From: Desulfococcaceae bacterium HSG8
GTDB taxonomy: Bacteria > Desulfobacterota > Desulfobacteria > Desulfobacterales > 4be13
Assembly (NCBI GenBank): GCA_030378015.1
Contig: JAUCGG010000003.1
Location: 1-64,000, forward strand
DNA: 64,000 bases
Direction of reading: 5' to 3'
How positions within the stretch are numbered: the first letter of the stretch is position 1; every line of letters begins with the position of its first letter. Below are positions 14,712 to 24,081 of the stretch, one piece after another. A program made the position numbers and the translations under genes. Under the pieces are notes generated by a model. That model searched no databases and had not been told where the DNA came from. It worked only from the letters and a program-made list of their open reading frames with translations.

Positions 14712-16049
14712 ATGGAAAATCTGTTCAAAATATTAATTGTTGACGATGCGCCGATTAATATGGAGGTTGTGTCAAATATTCTCCAGGATGAGGGATATCA
14801 CCTGTCATTTGCCGAAAACGGAACATCCGCTCTGAATCAGATCAGGGATGAACATTTTGATCTTATTCTTCTTGATATTATCATGCCGGGAATCAACGGA
14901 TTCGAGGTCTGCCGGCGGTTAAGAGAAAATCCCGATACCAGGTATATGCCTGTCCTGTTTCTTACTTCCATCTCCGATACCGAAAGCGTGGTAGAAGGTT
15001 TCGAAGTGGGTGCGATGGATTATGTGACAAAGCCTTTTAATGAAACCGAATTATTGGCCAGAGTGAAGACCCACCTGGAATTAAATCGTTCAAGAGAAAA
15101 ATTAAGAAAAATTAATACCCGGCTGTATAAAGAAATCGCGGAACGGAAGCAGGCAGAGCGGCGCTATCGGGAGATGTACGAAAACGCGGTCCAGGGAATG
15201 TTTCAAAGCACCCTTTCCGGCAGGATTCTCAGTGCCAATCCTGCCTATATCCGCATCCTGGGATATGACTCAATAGAAGAAGTGCTTTCCATCAGAGATG
15301 TGACCCGGAAAATTTACAAGCACCCAGAAGACCGGGGAAAAATGATCCGGATGCTGAAGGAAAAAGGCGTAATCACAAATTATGAAGTGAATATCCGGCG
15401 CAGGGACGGTGCTTCAGCGTGGCTCCTGATGAACGCCCGTCTGGCTGAAGATGCTGACGGCGATCTTTTTATCGAGGGAATAGCGACAGATGGTACAGCC
15501 AGGAAACTTGCCGAAGAAGAACTCAGACGCAGTGAAACGGAATTTCGCTATCTTGCTGTTCATGATAACCTGACCAGTCTCTATAATACCCGTTACCTTT
15601 ACCAGTCTCTTTCGGAAATAATAGAGAAATCTTCGAGAGATAACGCATCGTTCTCACTGATTTTTATGGATATGGACAATTTTAAGAAAGTGGTTGACAC
15701 TTACGGACATCTCAACGGCAGCCGTGCCCTCCAGGAGGTAGCAGAAACGATCCGGGAAACCCTTACCCGGCCAGCTTACGGCGTGGCTTACGGGGGGGAT
15801 GAATTTGTCATCGTTCTGCCAAGCTATGACAGGGATCAGGCTGTAAAAAAAGCTGAAGAAATCCGCCTTCGGATGAGCCAGACCGTCTATCTTTCCGCGT
15901 GCGGCCATAATGTAAAACTCCGGGCAAGCTTCGGGATATCCACCTACCCGCAGGATGCTGACGACATGACCGGTCTGCTTACCGCAGCAGACAAAGCAAT
16001 GTTCGGAATAAAGGAAAAAGGCAAAGATGCCGTAAGCAGCGGAATCTGA
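14712..16049 (+). CDS. Response regulator with PAS and GGDEF domains (diguanylate cyclase)
   Basis: The 445-residue protein likely makes cyclic di-GMP in response to phosphorylation. Receiver domain 5-125 has acidic pocket DD (11-12), phospho-acceptor D55 in LLDIIMPG, and K107 in KPF. A coiled linker (125-155) leads to a PAS domain (155-270). The GGDEF domain (285-440) has intact GGDEF at 361-365; the inhibitory RxxD site is degraded to RPAY, so product inhibition is likely weak. It stands alone between repeat-filled spacers, so its cognate kinase is not defined. All domains are cytosolic. Confidence 0.92.
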   Translation: MENLFKILIVDDAPINMEVVSNILQDEGYHLSFAENGTSALNQIRDEHFDLILLDIIMPGINGFEVCRRLRENPDTRYMPVLFLTSISDTESVVEGFEVGAMDYVTKPFNETELLARVKTHLELNRSREKLRKINTRLYKEIAERKQAERRYREMYENAVQGMFQSTLSGRILSANPAYIRILGYDSIEEVLSIRDVTRKIYKHPEDRGKMIRMLKEKGVITNYEVNIRRRDGASAWLLMNARLAEDADGDLFIEGIATDGTARKLAEEELRRSETEFRYLAVHDNLTSLYNTRYLYQSLSEIIEKSSRDNASFSLIFMDMDNFKKVVDTYGHLNGSRALQEVAETIRETLTRPAYGVAYGGDEFVIVLPSYDRDQAVKKAEEIRLRMSQTVYLSACGHNVKLRASFGISTYPQDADDMTGLLTAADKAMFGIKEKGKDAVSSGI

Positions 16050-16079
16050 CGCCATATGCAACTTTTTTCAAAATTTAAA

Positions 16080-16192
16080 CAGACAGATAATGCCATAAAG
16101 ACACGAAGACACAAAGAAACACAAGAGACTTCACCTTTGTGAAACTTCGCGCCTTTGTGCCTTTGTGGCATTATAAGTTGCACATCGCGTGA
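16080..16192. repeat. Inverted repeat spacer element
   Basis: ATAATGCCATAAAGACACGAAG (16087 on) pairs with CTTTGTGCCTTTGTGGCATTAT (to 16174), with outer TGCAACTTTTT and AAGTTGCA. Similar outer ends occur at 63085 and 63253. No frame. Confidence 0.5.
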
Positions 16193-16245
16193 ATATCATA
16201 AATCTAAATCTCAACTAACAAATAAATCACGGCGTCTTTCATAGA

Positions 16246-16449
16246 ATCAGCAGATCGAAAACTTTGGCAAACAGTGGATTCCGGGTTAAAATCGGAAGAT
16301 ATTCATCTTCCGATTTTTCCCGGAATGACAGTACGTTAAAGTGTCATTCCGGGGAAAATTAAAAAACGGATGTTTTTTACCTGATCTTAAATTCGGTAAC
16401 CCGGAATCCACTGTTCACAGGCTTAAACGGTGACTTTTCGATCTACTGA
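16246..16449. repeat. Family B palindromic element, copy 2 (204 bp)
   Basis: Ends ATCAGCAGATCGAAAA and TTTTCGATCTACTGA are inverted. A second inverted pair, CAGTGGATTCCGGGTTA and TAACCCGGAATCCACTG, lies inside with GAATGACA between. Copy at 29297 has the same design. A separate hairpin follows at about 16500-16540 (AACGACTTTTCAAGTCGTT, ACGATTTGAAAAATCGT). The rest of the spacer to 16635 shows nothing else. Confidence 0.75.
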
Positions 16450-16635
16450 GAATTCATAGAAGCTGAAAGCAGTTTACACTTTTTCTGGCTGCGGAACGAC
16501 TTTTCAAGTCGTTAGGAACGATTTGAAAAATCGTTCTACAGGAAATCAGACATAAAAATAAAAAGCAGTAGAATTTATTTGAGATTTGGGATTTGTAATT
16601 TGTAATTTGGATTTTGATTTATATGGGAGTATTCA

Positions 16636-17805
16636 ATGAAAAAGATACGTGACGATATATTAAAATGCCTCTGCGATTTTGCTGATGATGATGAAAAGCT
16701 CATACAGCAGCTTGAGCTTATCATAGAAAAACAAGGGAAACAGGCATATCCGATTATATTCCATATACTGACACATCTTGATCTGGAAAGCGATAATGCC
16801 GAAGAATGCTGGTATGAGGTTGTCGCTCACCGCGAAATCATGGGGGATGCACTGGGACGGAGGGTTAACCTGAGAACAGCAATCTGCGATTATTTCTGTT
16901 CCATCAACAAATCCCTGAAAAATCCCAAAGTTGTCGAACTTCATGTGTTTGAAAGTAAAGCAAATATTTCCAAATATGATTACCTTACCGGGCTTTATAC
17001 CCGCGGTTCGTTCGAAGGATTCCTTGTACGGGAACTGGCAAGATCCAAACGCCATGACAAAGAAACATCTGTTTTATTTTTTGATATTGATGATTTCAAA
17101 GCAGTTAATGACACTTTCGGACATCTCGCGGGCGATGTCGCATTAAAGCGCATTGCAGAAATAGTAATGAATGAAACCAGATCCGAAGATATCGCTGCGA
17201 GATACGGCGGGGAGGAAATTGTCATCATCCTCCCTGAAACAGGGAAAGCCGAGGCCCTTATCGTTGGAGAGAGGATTCGTGAAAAGGTGGAACAGGTCCG
17301 CATCGAATACCTGGGGCACTCGGTCCGTCTCACTATCAGCGGGGGACTGGCTTCCTTTTCCATAGATGCTAATGAGGCATCCAACCTGGTAAGATGCGCT
17401 GATGACGCGCTTTACAGGGCTAAAAGTTATGGTAAAAACAACATTGTCCTGTATTCTCACGACAAGCGGCGTTATTTCCGCCTTGATTTTAATACTGAAA
17501 TCAGGATTCGCCAGATCGGTTTCAGTGATACTTCGGAACTGACAGCCACCTGTAAAAATATCAGTGTAAACGGCATTCTTTTTGAAAGCGACCGCCTATT
17601 GGATATCGGCACCAAGGTGGAGCTTCATGTACCTATCAATGCCGGATCCGAACCGTTTGTGATCATCGGAGTCGTGGTTCGTATTGAGCTTTTTGATTCG
17701 GATCACTACGATATCGGGGTTTCATTTATTGAAATGGATCGAACCATAAAAGATGAGATTTCCCGGTATCTGGTAAAGCAGTTACGGCGGCTGGCTCATT
17801 CATAA
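16636..17805 (+). CDS. Diguanylate cyclase with C-terminal PilZ domain
   Basis: A 389-residue soluble protein that probably both makes and senses cyclic di-GMP. The N-terminal 110 residues are helical and unassigned. The GGDEF domain (115-275) has the active-site variant GGEEI at 191-195, with Ile replacing the usual Phe, and a good inhibitory site RSED at 182-185. The PilZ domain (about 277-385) has the binding motif RRYFRLDF and the later NISVNGILFE (NxSxxG type). The fusion suggests feedback by its own product. The gene has its own GGGAG ribosome-binding site and no operon partners. Confidence 0.92.
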   Translation: MKKIRDDILKCLCDFADDDEKLIQQLELIIEKQGKQAYPIIFHILTHLDLESDNAEECWYEVVAHREIMGDALGRRVNLRTAICDYFCSINKSLKNPKVVELHVFESKANISKYDYLTGLYTRGSFEGFLVRELARSKRHDKETSVLFFDIDDFKAVNDTFGHLAGDVALKRIAEIVMNETRSEDIAARYGGEEIVIILPETGKAEALIVGERIREKVEQVRIEYLGHSVRLTISGGLASFSIDANEASNLVRCADDALYRAKSYGKNNIVLYSHDKRRYFRLDFNTEIRIRQIGFSDTSELTATCKNISVNGILFESDRLLDIGTKVELHVPINAGSEPFVIIGVVVRIELFDSDHYDIGVSFIEMDRTIKDEISRYLVKQLRRLAHS

Positions 17806-17877
17806 GACGCAAAGGAATTGTTAATCCGGAGTACCGTTTTTAAAGTTCTGCAGGCCCTATAGCATTTTTAGCGTAAC

Positions 17878-18044
17878 GGGTGTAATTAAAAGTGTTAGGA
17901 AGTCCTCGTTCCCAAACTCCGTTTGGGAACACACCTTGCCCTGGCAAACTCTGTTTGCCTGCAAAACGGAGTTTTGCCTGCAATTGCGTTCCCAAACGGA
18001 GTTTGGGAACGAGGACTGCTTACCTGACACTTTCAATTGCACCC
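17878..18044. repeat. Miniature inverted-repeat element, family A copy 2
   Basis: Ends GGGTGTAATTAAAAGTGT and ACACTTTCAATTGCACCC mark the copy. The interior has TTCCCAAACTCCGTTTGGGA and its inverse plus CAAACTCTGTTTGCC. The flanks share AGCGTAAC, with two extra bases on the right. Downstream to 18224 a separate set of GCTCCGTAGGAGC hairpins fills the spacer before the LolA-like gene. Confidence 0.82.
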
Positions 18045-18224
18045 CGAGCGTAACATATTTTTAGCTCCGTAGGAGCGATATATTTGTAGTAGTAGCACAA
18101 GAATCCATCTGTTTTTAAAGCTCCGTAGGAGCTTTGAAAACTATGTGGCTCCGGCTCCTGCTATAATATACCGCTCCTGACGAGCTTTTAAAAACCTGAT
18201 TATCCAGAAATAGGAGTTAAAAAA

Positions 18225-18989
18225 ATGAAATGTAAAATAGCAATACTTTTCTTCTGTATCCTCGTATTTTTTAATATGCAGGTATTTTGTGAGAATCCTT
18301 CCTCAACAACAACACTGCCTGATGCAAATTCTACTACTACCACAACCACAGTCACATTGCCTCAGGATTCTTCTGTAACGACAACTTTGCCCACAGAAGA
18401 AATCCCTCCTTCCCTGGAAGCAATCCTGAACGGCGTTGAAAAACGATACGCCGGCCCGGGATTTATCGCCAGTTTTGATCAGAAATCAACTTTGAAAGCA
18501 ATGGAAATCACGGATACGGCTCTCGGAAAAGTATTCATCAGACGCCCGGGCATGATGAGATGGGAATACGAAACCCCGGAAAAGCAGATCATCATTACAG
18601 ACGGCAGAACCCTGTGGATGTACAGACCCGATGATAATCAGGTTATGATCGGTAATGCTCCTTCATATTTCGGAGACGGAAAAGGTGCTAATTTTCTTTC
18701 AGATATAAAAATGATTCGTGAAAGTTTCAATGTGATCATAGAGAAAAAAAATGATCCTCACTTCCATATCCTTAAGCTTCTGCCAAAAGAAGGAAAGTTG
18801 GATATATCCCATATTTACCTGTGGATTTCAAAGCTTACATCAGATGTGGTCAGGGTTATCACCTATAATTCATACGGGGATGAAACCATCATTGATATGA
18901 ATAATCTCCAGTTCAATCAGAACCTGGATAGCAGCCTTTTCACATTTAAGGTACCGGAAGGAACGGATATATTACAGCTTGAAGATTGA
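18225..18989 (+). CDS. LolA-like outer-membrane lipoprotein carrier protein
   Basis: A 254-residue exported protein. Signal peptide 1-22 (hydrophobic AILFFCILVFFNMQVF, cut near FCE). A Thr/Ser/Pro-rich spacer (25-60) is unusual and probably flexible. The LolA fold follows: YAGPGFIASFDQKST, GKVFIRRPGMMRWEYETPEKQ, IIITDGRTLWMYRPDDNQV and later DETIIDMNNLQFNQNLDSSLFTF with VPEGTDIL at the end. LolA shuttles lipoproteins across the periplasm. AGGAG precedes the ATG. It lies 79 bases before the DUF362 gene. Confidence 0.85.
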   Translation: MKCKIAILFFCILVFFNMQVFCENPSSTTTLPDANSTTTTTTVTLPQDSSVTTTLPTEEIPPSLEAILNGVEKRYAGPGFIASFDQKSTLKAMEITDTALGKVFIRRPGMMRWEYETPEKQIIITDGRTLWMYRPDDNQVMIGNAPSYFGDGKGANFLSDIKMIRESFNVIIEKKNDPHFHILKLLPKEGKLDISHIYLWISKLTSDVVRVITYNSYGDETIIDMNNLQFNQNLDSSLFTFKVPEGTDILQLED

Positions 18990-19068
18990 AGTTTGAAGTG
19001 TGAAGTGTGATTGCTTCAAACTTCGCACTTCAATCTTCAAACTTCACACTTCAGAAAGGGGAATAATT

Positions 19069-19998
19069 ATGGAAAAAATAAGCCGTCGTACTTTCATTAA
19101 AAAGAGTGCTGCTATAGGCGCGGCTTCGGTGCTTGGCAGCGGGATTATTCCGGGAAGCAGGATAAATCTGCTTCACGCTGCACAAGCTGATCTTTCAATA
19201 GTAACCGGCGATAACTATTTCAAAAATACTGTTGCGGCAGTTGAAGCACTTGGCGGAATGAAGACTTTTGTGAGCAAAGGGGCAAAGGTCGGTGTTCTCA
19301 TCAATTGCCCGTTCAGAAACCCCGGAACCCATGTGAACCCGGATGTTGCCCTTGCTGTGATAAAGATGTGTTACGATGCAGGCGCGAAAGAGGTATGTTG
19401 TCTGAAAAACGAACCGGACGGATATTGGGAGAAAAGTACTCTGGCAAACGATTTTAAAGATGTAATCAGTAAGTTAAAACCCTCCGCCGGGACTTATATT
19501 ACGCATAAAATCCCGGGTGCGAAAGCTCTGAAGGAAGCGGATATTATCAGAGAGTTGTTCGAATGCGACCTGTTTATCAATATTCCTGTTACCAAAAACC
19601 ACGAGGGGACGAACTTCTCATGTGCATTGAAAAATATGATGGGAGCGGCCCCGCATTCGACGAACCGTTTTTTTCACCAAGGCACGGGTACACAGGGATG
19701 GTACGGCGATCTTGATCATATGAATCAATGTATTGCAGATATAAACCTGGTCAGGAAAACGGATCTCTGCGTTTCTGATTCAACGGAATTTATCACAACC
19801 AACGGGCCTTTCGGCCCCGGCAAGATCATCAAACCGAAAAAAGTGGTTGCAGGTGCGGACAGCGTACTTGTTGACGCGTACTGTTGCAAACTGTTAGGGC
19901 TTAAACCTGAAAATGTCGGGATGCTTGATAAGGCAGTTGCACACGGATTGGGAAAGACAGACCTGGAAAAAGTAAATATACAGGAAACAAAAATCTGA
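19069..19998 (+). CDS. Tat-exported DUF362 domain protein
   Basis: A 309-residue protein with a Tat signal: SRRTFIKKSAA and a hydrophobic stretch to about residue 40. The mature part matches DUF362, with FINIPVTKNHEGTNFSCALKN followed by MMGAAP and a late VDAYCCKLLGL; several Cys may bind an iron-sulfur cluster, though the 4Fe-4S motif of longer members is absent. The frame runs open to 19000, but AAAGGGG before ATG 19069 and the Tat motif fix the start. The molecular function of the family is not known to me. Confidence 0.85.
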   Translation: MEKISRRTFIKKSAAIGAASVLGSGIIPGSRINLLHAAQADLSIVTGDNYFKNTVAAVEALGGMKTFVSKGAKVGVLINCPFRNPGTHVNPDVALAVIKMCYDAGAKEVCCLKNEPDGYWEKSTLANDFKDVISKLKPSAGTYITHKIPGAKALKEADIIRELFECDLFINIPVTKNHEGTNFSCALKNMMGAAPHSTNRFFHQGTGTQGWYGDLDHMNQCIADINLVRKTDLCVSDSTEFITTNGPFGPGKIIKPKKVVAGADSVLVDAYCCKLLGLKPENVGMLDKAVAHGLGKTDLEKVNIQETKI

Positions 19999-20451
19999 TA
20001 TATGCGGAGTGTCAAACTTACAGTTTGGCATTGCACAATCAAGCGCAGCGAAGCTTGCGCATACACACAGTTTTTTCCGACCCACATCGGAGTGCAAAGC
20101 TTGCTTTGCGAGTGATTTGGGCATTAATCTTCGTTTCGCCCATTTGTCTGAACCACGATTTGCAGGATTAAAGGATAACATTCTGTAAATTTTGTTTATC
20201 CTTTAATCATTCAAATCCGGGTTCGGACAATATGGCCGAAACGAAGATCAGATTTGCAATAAAAAACAAATTCAGGAACACTGACAGTTTGGCATTGCGC
20301 AAATCCCCGCCCCGGGTTCGGATTTGTCAATCCGAACCGAGCACGAGCACACGAGCAGGAGATGGGGTGGAGCGAAGCGGAATCCACCACATAATCACGG
20401 TGGGTTCCGCTTCGCTTCACCCACCCTACAGTATGCACTTACGGAGAAACA
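19999..20451. other. Repeat-rich spacer without gene
   Basis: The spacer contains inverted pieces related to GCAAAGCTTGCTTTGC (20093), CAAATCCGGGTTCGG and GGATTTGTCAATCCG-type hairpins (about 20320), and a GTGGAGCGAAGCGGAATCCA block paired with its inverse near 20400. I see no coding sequence; the frames at 20211-20507 are repeat-derived. Confidence 0.5.
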
Positions 20452-20970
20452 TTGAAGATAAAAACCGTTATTACTATCGCGCCCCTCCTGTTATTGCTTT
20501 TAATTAACTGTATTTATGCAAAAAATTCAGAATATAAAAGTAATATATCCCTGTATCTGCCCGGGTCTGCGGATCTGAAAAACTGGGAGCTTCAAGGCTC
20601 CCCGCAAAAGGCCAGAGGGGAAGACCTGTTTGTGCTTATAAACGGCGGGGCAGAAATATATCTCAGATACGGATTTGAGCAGGCTGTTTTCGCCACATAT
20701 AAAAGTACAAGCGGCAAGCGCATTCATCTTGAAATATTCGAAATGAAAGCACCGGCCGGCGCCTCCGAGGTCTATGCCCGTAAAAAGGGAGATGAAAAAA
20801 AAGAAACCGGACTCGGAGATGATGCATTGCTGGCAGATTATTATCTGATCTTTCGGAAAGATCAGTTTTATGTGGTACTGACCGGTGATGATTCGGAAAA
20901 GGAAACCAGGGACGGGCTGACGGAGGTTGCGAAATATGTTGAGAAAAGAATTGAACTGCATAGGAAATAG
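20452..20970 (+). CDS. Secreted protein resembling DUF6599
   Basis: A 172-residue protein with a signal peptide (residues 1-23, LLLLLLINCIYA) and a mature domain with LPGSADLKNWELQGSPQKAR, DLFVLINGGAEIYLRYGFEQ and IFEMKAPAGASEVYARKKGD. This matches the DUF6599-type proteins I know of from sulfate-reducing bacteria near DUF362 genes; the role is unknown. The start is TTG at 20452 after ACGGAGAAAC; no better start is in frame upstream. It follows the DUF362 gene after 453 bases of repeats. Confidence 0.7.
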   Translation: MKIKTVITIAPLLLLLLINCIYAKNSEYKSNISLYLPGSADLKNWELQGSPQKARGEDLFVLINGGAEIYLRYGFEQAVFATYKSTSGKRIHLEIFEMKAPAGASEVYARKKGDEKKETGLGDDALLADYYLIFRKDQFYVVLTGDDSEKETRDGLTEVAKYVEKRIELHRK

Positions 20971-21001
20971 CCGGTTGTCAGTTGCAACTGACAACCGACA
21001 A

Positions 21002-21172
21002 CTGGTGCAATTAAAAGTGTCAGGTACTCGGTCCTTGTTCCCAAACTCCGTTTGGGAACACACCTGCAGCTACCTGACATTTCAATGCAAAACCGGAGTT
21101 TTGCGGGGCAATCGCGTTCCCAAACGGAGTTTGGGAACAAGGACCGAGTACCTGACACTTTTAATTGCACCA
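21002..21172. repeat. Miniature inverted-repeat element, family A copy 3
   Basis: Ends TGGTGCAATTAAAAGTGT and ACACTTTTAATTGCACCA are perfectly inverted and extend inward through CAGGTACTCGGTCC. The interior has the shared TTCCCAAACTCCGTTTGGGA hairpin and its inverse. The 8-bp duplication CCGACAAC flanks it on both sides. This is the cleanest of the four copies. Confidence 0.87.
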
Positions 21173-21187
21173 CCGACAACTGACAAC

Positions 21188-21559
21188 TCAGTTTCCTAAC
21201 AACTCTTTTACCTTTTCCACCACTTCCGAATTAGAAAAGGGTTTGGTAATATAAGCGTCTGCGCCAAGTGCCAGCCCCTTAGTGATATTTACTTCATCCC
21301 GTCCCATGGCAGTGATGAGGATAATCTTCGTATCCTGCCAGTCCGGATTTTCACGCACCATCTGACAAACCCCGAAGCCGTCAAGAACGGGAAGCATGAT
21401 ATCTAACAAAATCAGGTCAGGTCTGAATTCCGGTACGATGTCCATGGCCTGTTCGCCGCTTTCGGCAACCATGACATCATAACCGTTCTGCTCCATCAGA
21501 AACTGAAGCGGCACAACAATATTCGGTTCATCATCAACAATCAGTACTTTAAGAGGCAT
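21188..21559 (-). CDS. Single-domain response regulator (CheY-like)
   Basis: A 123-residue receiver: acidic pair DDE (near 9-11), phospho-acceptor D in LLDIMLPVLDG (about D54), T in ITAMG, and K in TKPFS. No output domain. The frame continues upstream to 21724, but only through the heptamer repeat, so the ATG at 21559 (MPLKVLIVDDEP) is the start. It lies downstream of the symporter unit on the same strand but separated from it by the repeat; its kinase is unknown. Confidence 0.88.
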   Translation of the reverse strand: MPLKVLIVDDEPNIVVPLQFLMEQNGYDVMVAESGEQAMDIVPEFRPDLILLDIMLPVLDGFGVCQMVRENPDWQDTKIILITAMGRDEVNITKGLALGADAYITKPFSNSEVVEKVKELLGN

Positions 21560-21574
21560 CGGTAAACCTCGGAA

Positions 21575-21780
21575 GTGAAACGTGAGAGAAGTGAAAGGTG
21601 AGAGGTGAGAAGTGAAACGTGAAACGTGAAACATGAAACGTGAAACATGAAACGTGAAACGTGAAACGTGAAACGTGAAACGTGAAACGTGAAACGTGAA
21701 ACGTGAAACGTGATTTGTACACATATTTCACCTTTCACGTTCCATCTTTTCACGTTTCACGCATCACGTTTCACGCATCA
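21575..21780. repeat. 7-bp tandem repeat array (GTGAAAC)
   Basis: GTGAAAC heptamers run nearly perfectly from about 21612 to 21715, with looser copies either side and inverted copies (TTTCACGTTTCACG) at 21729-21780. Read on the minus strand it encodes FHVSRFTF-type peptides, a known artefact of this repeat. It separates the receiver gene from the symporter unit. Confidence 0.85.
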
Positions 21781-21794
21781 CTTCTCACCAATTT

Positions 21795-21881
21795 TTATCC
21801 CCAGAGTCCCCATCCGAAGGATGCGGTAAACAGAATACAAAACGTAACAATTCCTATCATCCAGATATCTTCAGCTTTCAT
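21795..21881 (-). CDS. 28-residue membrane peptide, symporter small accessory protein type (copy 2)
   Basis: A 29-codon gene starting ATG at 21881 with GGAGGT eight bases before it. The peptide begins MKAEDIWMIGIVTFC and ends ASFGWGLWG, one transmembrane helix. An almost identical peptide (I6 replaced by F) is encoded at 23971-24057 after the other symporter. Conservation at the protein level with DNA changes in third positions, strong ribosome-binding sites, and identical placement after each SSS gene show these are real genes. A role as small symporter subunit is inferred from this pairing. Confidence 0.8.
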   Translation of the reverse strand: MKAEDIWMIGIVTFCILFTASFGWGLWG

Positions 21882-21952
21882 TGAATGACCTCCGCTTCCG
21901 GCTGTCTGAGAATTGAGAATCCGCTTCGATTCTCAATTCCCAGTATAAAAAT

Positions 21953-23755
21953 TTAAGATTCCTTGACCACAATCATCTGCTCTTTATCTGCACGAGCAAT
22001 CTGTTCTTCATTTGTGGTGGACATTTCAGCCTTGAAGCAAAGGGCCCACATCATCACGACACCCAGGATCCACCAGAAAATCTGCCAGGACCAGATGGGC
22101 GGAAAACCGCAGAACTGGAAGGGTTGGCCGGTGCCGAAGAAATTTATCGTGCCGTTACCCAGAAGACATGCCGGGCCAATGGCAAAAACATACCACAGGG
22201 GAACTATGATCTTCATAGCACCCCGCCACTGTCTTCCGGCCGGACTAGGCGCATCAACGTCATCAAGCCATTTCCGTACTTCTGCCTGCCTTTCGATGGT
22301 TTCCTGGGTGTCTTTTATGCCCATGAATCTGCACAGGTATGCAACGGTAAGTCCTGTAAATGTGCCCCAGAATGCACAATGCATGGAGAGCGGGCTGGGC
22401 CATATTTTATAGGTGAGAAACACCGCCAGCATACCCGATATCACGCCGAGCATTGCTCCGACAGAAGGAAATCTGAAGCCCCATATAACGCCTGCCAGAA
22501 GCACATACATGACAAATCCGAACGCTGTTGCCAAAGCCCCCAGGATAACCAGAGCGGCTGTTGAGGTCAGTCCTACTGCCAGTGCTGCGATCGTAAGCAG
22601 GGTTGCCAGAATTCTGTTCACCCAGATCTGCTCTGCATCGCTCATGTTCTGTTTTTTGATATAACGCCAATAGACATCCCGCAGGAGGATTGATCCGCCT
22701 GTACCGATGTAAGGTGCTGCCGTGGAATGAATCGCGGCAATTGCTCCCATAAAAACAACTCCCAGCATGACCGGCGGCAGGAAGGTCTGCATCAGCAGCG
22801 GTACAACAGATTTATCTGTCAGTGCGGCAAATGTCGTATGGCCTGACATCTGCAATACTTTCGCTCCCATGCCCTGAAAAGCAGTAAAGAAGAACAGCGC
22901 GAATCCCACCACAAAGGTGGACATAAACGCCTGCTGCCAAGCAAGGGGTTTGGGAGATTTGATGCCGAATGTCCACATGGTAAACGCGGGAGAGGACTGG
23001 ATCCCCATCAGCGCGAACATATAGCTCAGAATCATAACACCTGTCCATCCTCCTCCGAGTCCCACATTAATGACCATAGGTACCTCAAGGAGTTTCTTAT
23101 CAATCGTGCTTACCTGTGCAGAGAACTTGCTCCAGCCGCCGAAATCTTTGAGCACATAAGCACCGAGAATGATGATACCTCCTACAAGGAGGATAAACTG
23201 GATTACGCCGACCCAGGTACTTGCTTTCAGACCGCCTGTACAGACATAAAACCACACGATGAACGCAAGAAAAATCGCGCCGAATGTGAAGTCAACCCCT
23301 GTGATTACGTTAAAGAGCGCACCGGCTGCCATAAGCTGAACCGCGGAATAAAACATGGAATACAACACCGCAGTGACCACAACCAGCCAGCGGATCACTT
23401 CATTGTTATAGTAATAGGCGTACATGTCGCCGGGGGTAATAAATCCGTATCTTTTGCCCAACAGCCATGTTCTCTTTGAAAAGAATGTTCCTGTAATAGG
23501 AATGGTGAGAACATAGAATGAGGCAAACGCATACGCGAGACCATCCCGCCAGATAAGGCCAGGATGGCCGATAAATGTCCAACCGCTGAAGGAAGCGGCT
23601 GTTGCTGCCATGAGAAAAGCAGCAAAAGGAATGGATCGGCCTGCAATCGCATAGCCAGCGGAGGTTTTTTCGGTGAAGTATCCCTTCAACCCCCAGTAAA
23701 AGCAGTAAATAATGTAAATCCCCAGCATGATGTAAACCCATGTGGTTCCAGTCAT
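21953..23755 (-). CDS. Sodium:solute symporter (SSS family), copy 2
   Basis: A 600-residue inner-membrane transporter with about 13 predicted helices, first YIMLGIYIIYCFYWGLKGYF. SSS hallmarks include TAASFSGWTFIGHPGL near the N-terminus, GGLKASTWVGVIQFILL and AAIHSTAAPYIGTGGSILLRDV. The C-terminal 90 residues are partly cytosolic and end EQMIVVKES. Relatives carry acetate and other short carboxylates with Na+; the acetyl-CoA synthetase upstream supports such a substrate. It is a tandem duplicate of the gene at 24082. Confidence 0.9.
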   Translation of the reverse strand: MTGTTWVYIMLGIYIIYCFYWGLKGYFTEKTSAGYAIAGRSIPFAAFLMAATAASFSGWTFIGHPGLIWRDGLAYAFASFYVLTIPITGTFFSKRTWLLGKRYGFITPGDMYAYYYNNEVIRWLVVVTAVLYSMFYSAVQLMAAGALFNVITGVDFTFGAIFLAFIVWFYVCTGGLKASTWVGVIQFILLVGGIIILGAYVLKDFGGWSKFSAQVSTIDKKLLEVPMVINVGLGGGWTGVMILSYMFALMGIQSSPAFTMWTFGIKSPKPLAWQQAFMSTFVVGFALFFFTAFQGMGAKVLQMSGHTTFAALTDKSVVPLLMQTFLPPVMLGVVFMGAIAAIHSTAAPYIGTGGSILLRDVYWRYIKKQNMSDAEQIWVNRILATLLTIAALAVGLTSTAALVILGALATAFGFVMYVLLAGVIWGFRFPSVGAMLGVISGMLAVFLTYKIWPSPLSMHCAFWGTFTGLTVAYLCRFMGIKDTQETIERQAEVRKWLDDVDAPSPAGRQWRGAMKIIVPLWYVFAIGPACLLGNGTINFFGTGQPFQFCGFPPIWSWQIFWWILGVVMMWALCFKAEMSTTNEEQIARADKEQMIVVKES

Positions 23756-23854
23756 TTTTTCCTCCTGTCAGTTAATAAAAACATTAATTATTACGGGACG
23801 TGAGAAATACTTTCTCACGGGCATCCTTCATTTGTCACTTTACAATTTAATGTG

Positions 23855-23915
23855 GATGCAGAACAATTTTTCAAATTGTTTTAAACAATTTGAAAAATTG
23901 TTCTGCAGCCGGAAA
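23855..23915. repeat. Hairpin between symporter units
   Basis: CAGAACAATTTTTCAAATTG pairs with CAATTTGAAAAATTGTTCTG around a short loop. It lies in the spacer between the 28-residue peptide gene (23971) and the second symporter start (23755) and may attenuate read-through or stabilise mRNA. Confidence 0.6.
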
Positions 23916-23970
23916 AATTGTAACTACTTTCAGCTTTTATGAAAGATGCCCTCACGTCCCGGGCATTCAT

Positions 23971-24057
23971 CTATCCCCACAATCCCCATCCGAACGATGC
24001 GGTAAAGAGGATGCAGAATGTCACAATTCCTATCATCCAAAAATCTTCGGCTTTCAT
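23971..24057 (-). CDS. 28-residue membrane peptide, symporter small accessory protein type (copy 1)
   Basis: Starts ATG at 24057, eight or so bases after GGAGGG, and ends TAG at 23971. The sequence begins MKAEDFWMIGIVTFC and ends ASFGWGLWG: a single hydrophobic helix with Trp-Gly-rich end. It follows the first symporter by 24 bases and so is almost surely in its operon. See the twin at 21795. Confidence 0.82.
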   Translation of the reverse strand: MKAEDFWMIGIVTFCILFTASFGWGLWG

Positions 24058-24081
24058 CAGTCTATTCCCTCCGTTTTGTAA

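Noticed and set aside
21541-21753. FHVSRFTF-type proteins on the minus strand
   Set aside because: Products of the GTGAAAC heptamer repeat; also the false upstream extension of the receiver gene.
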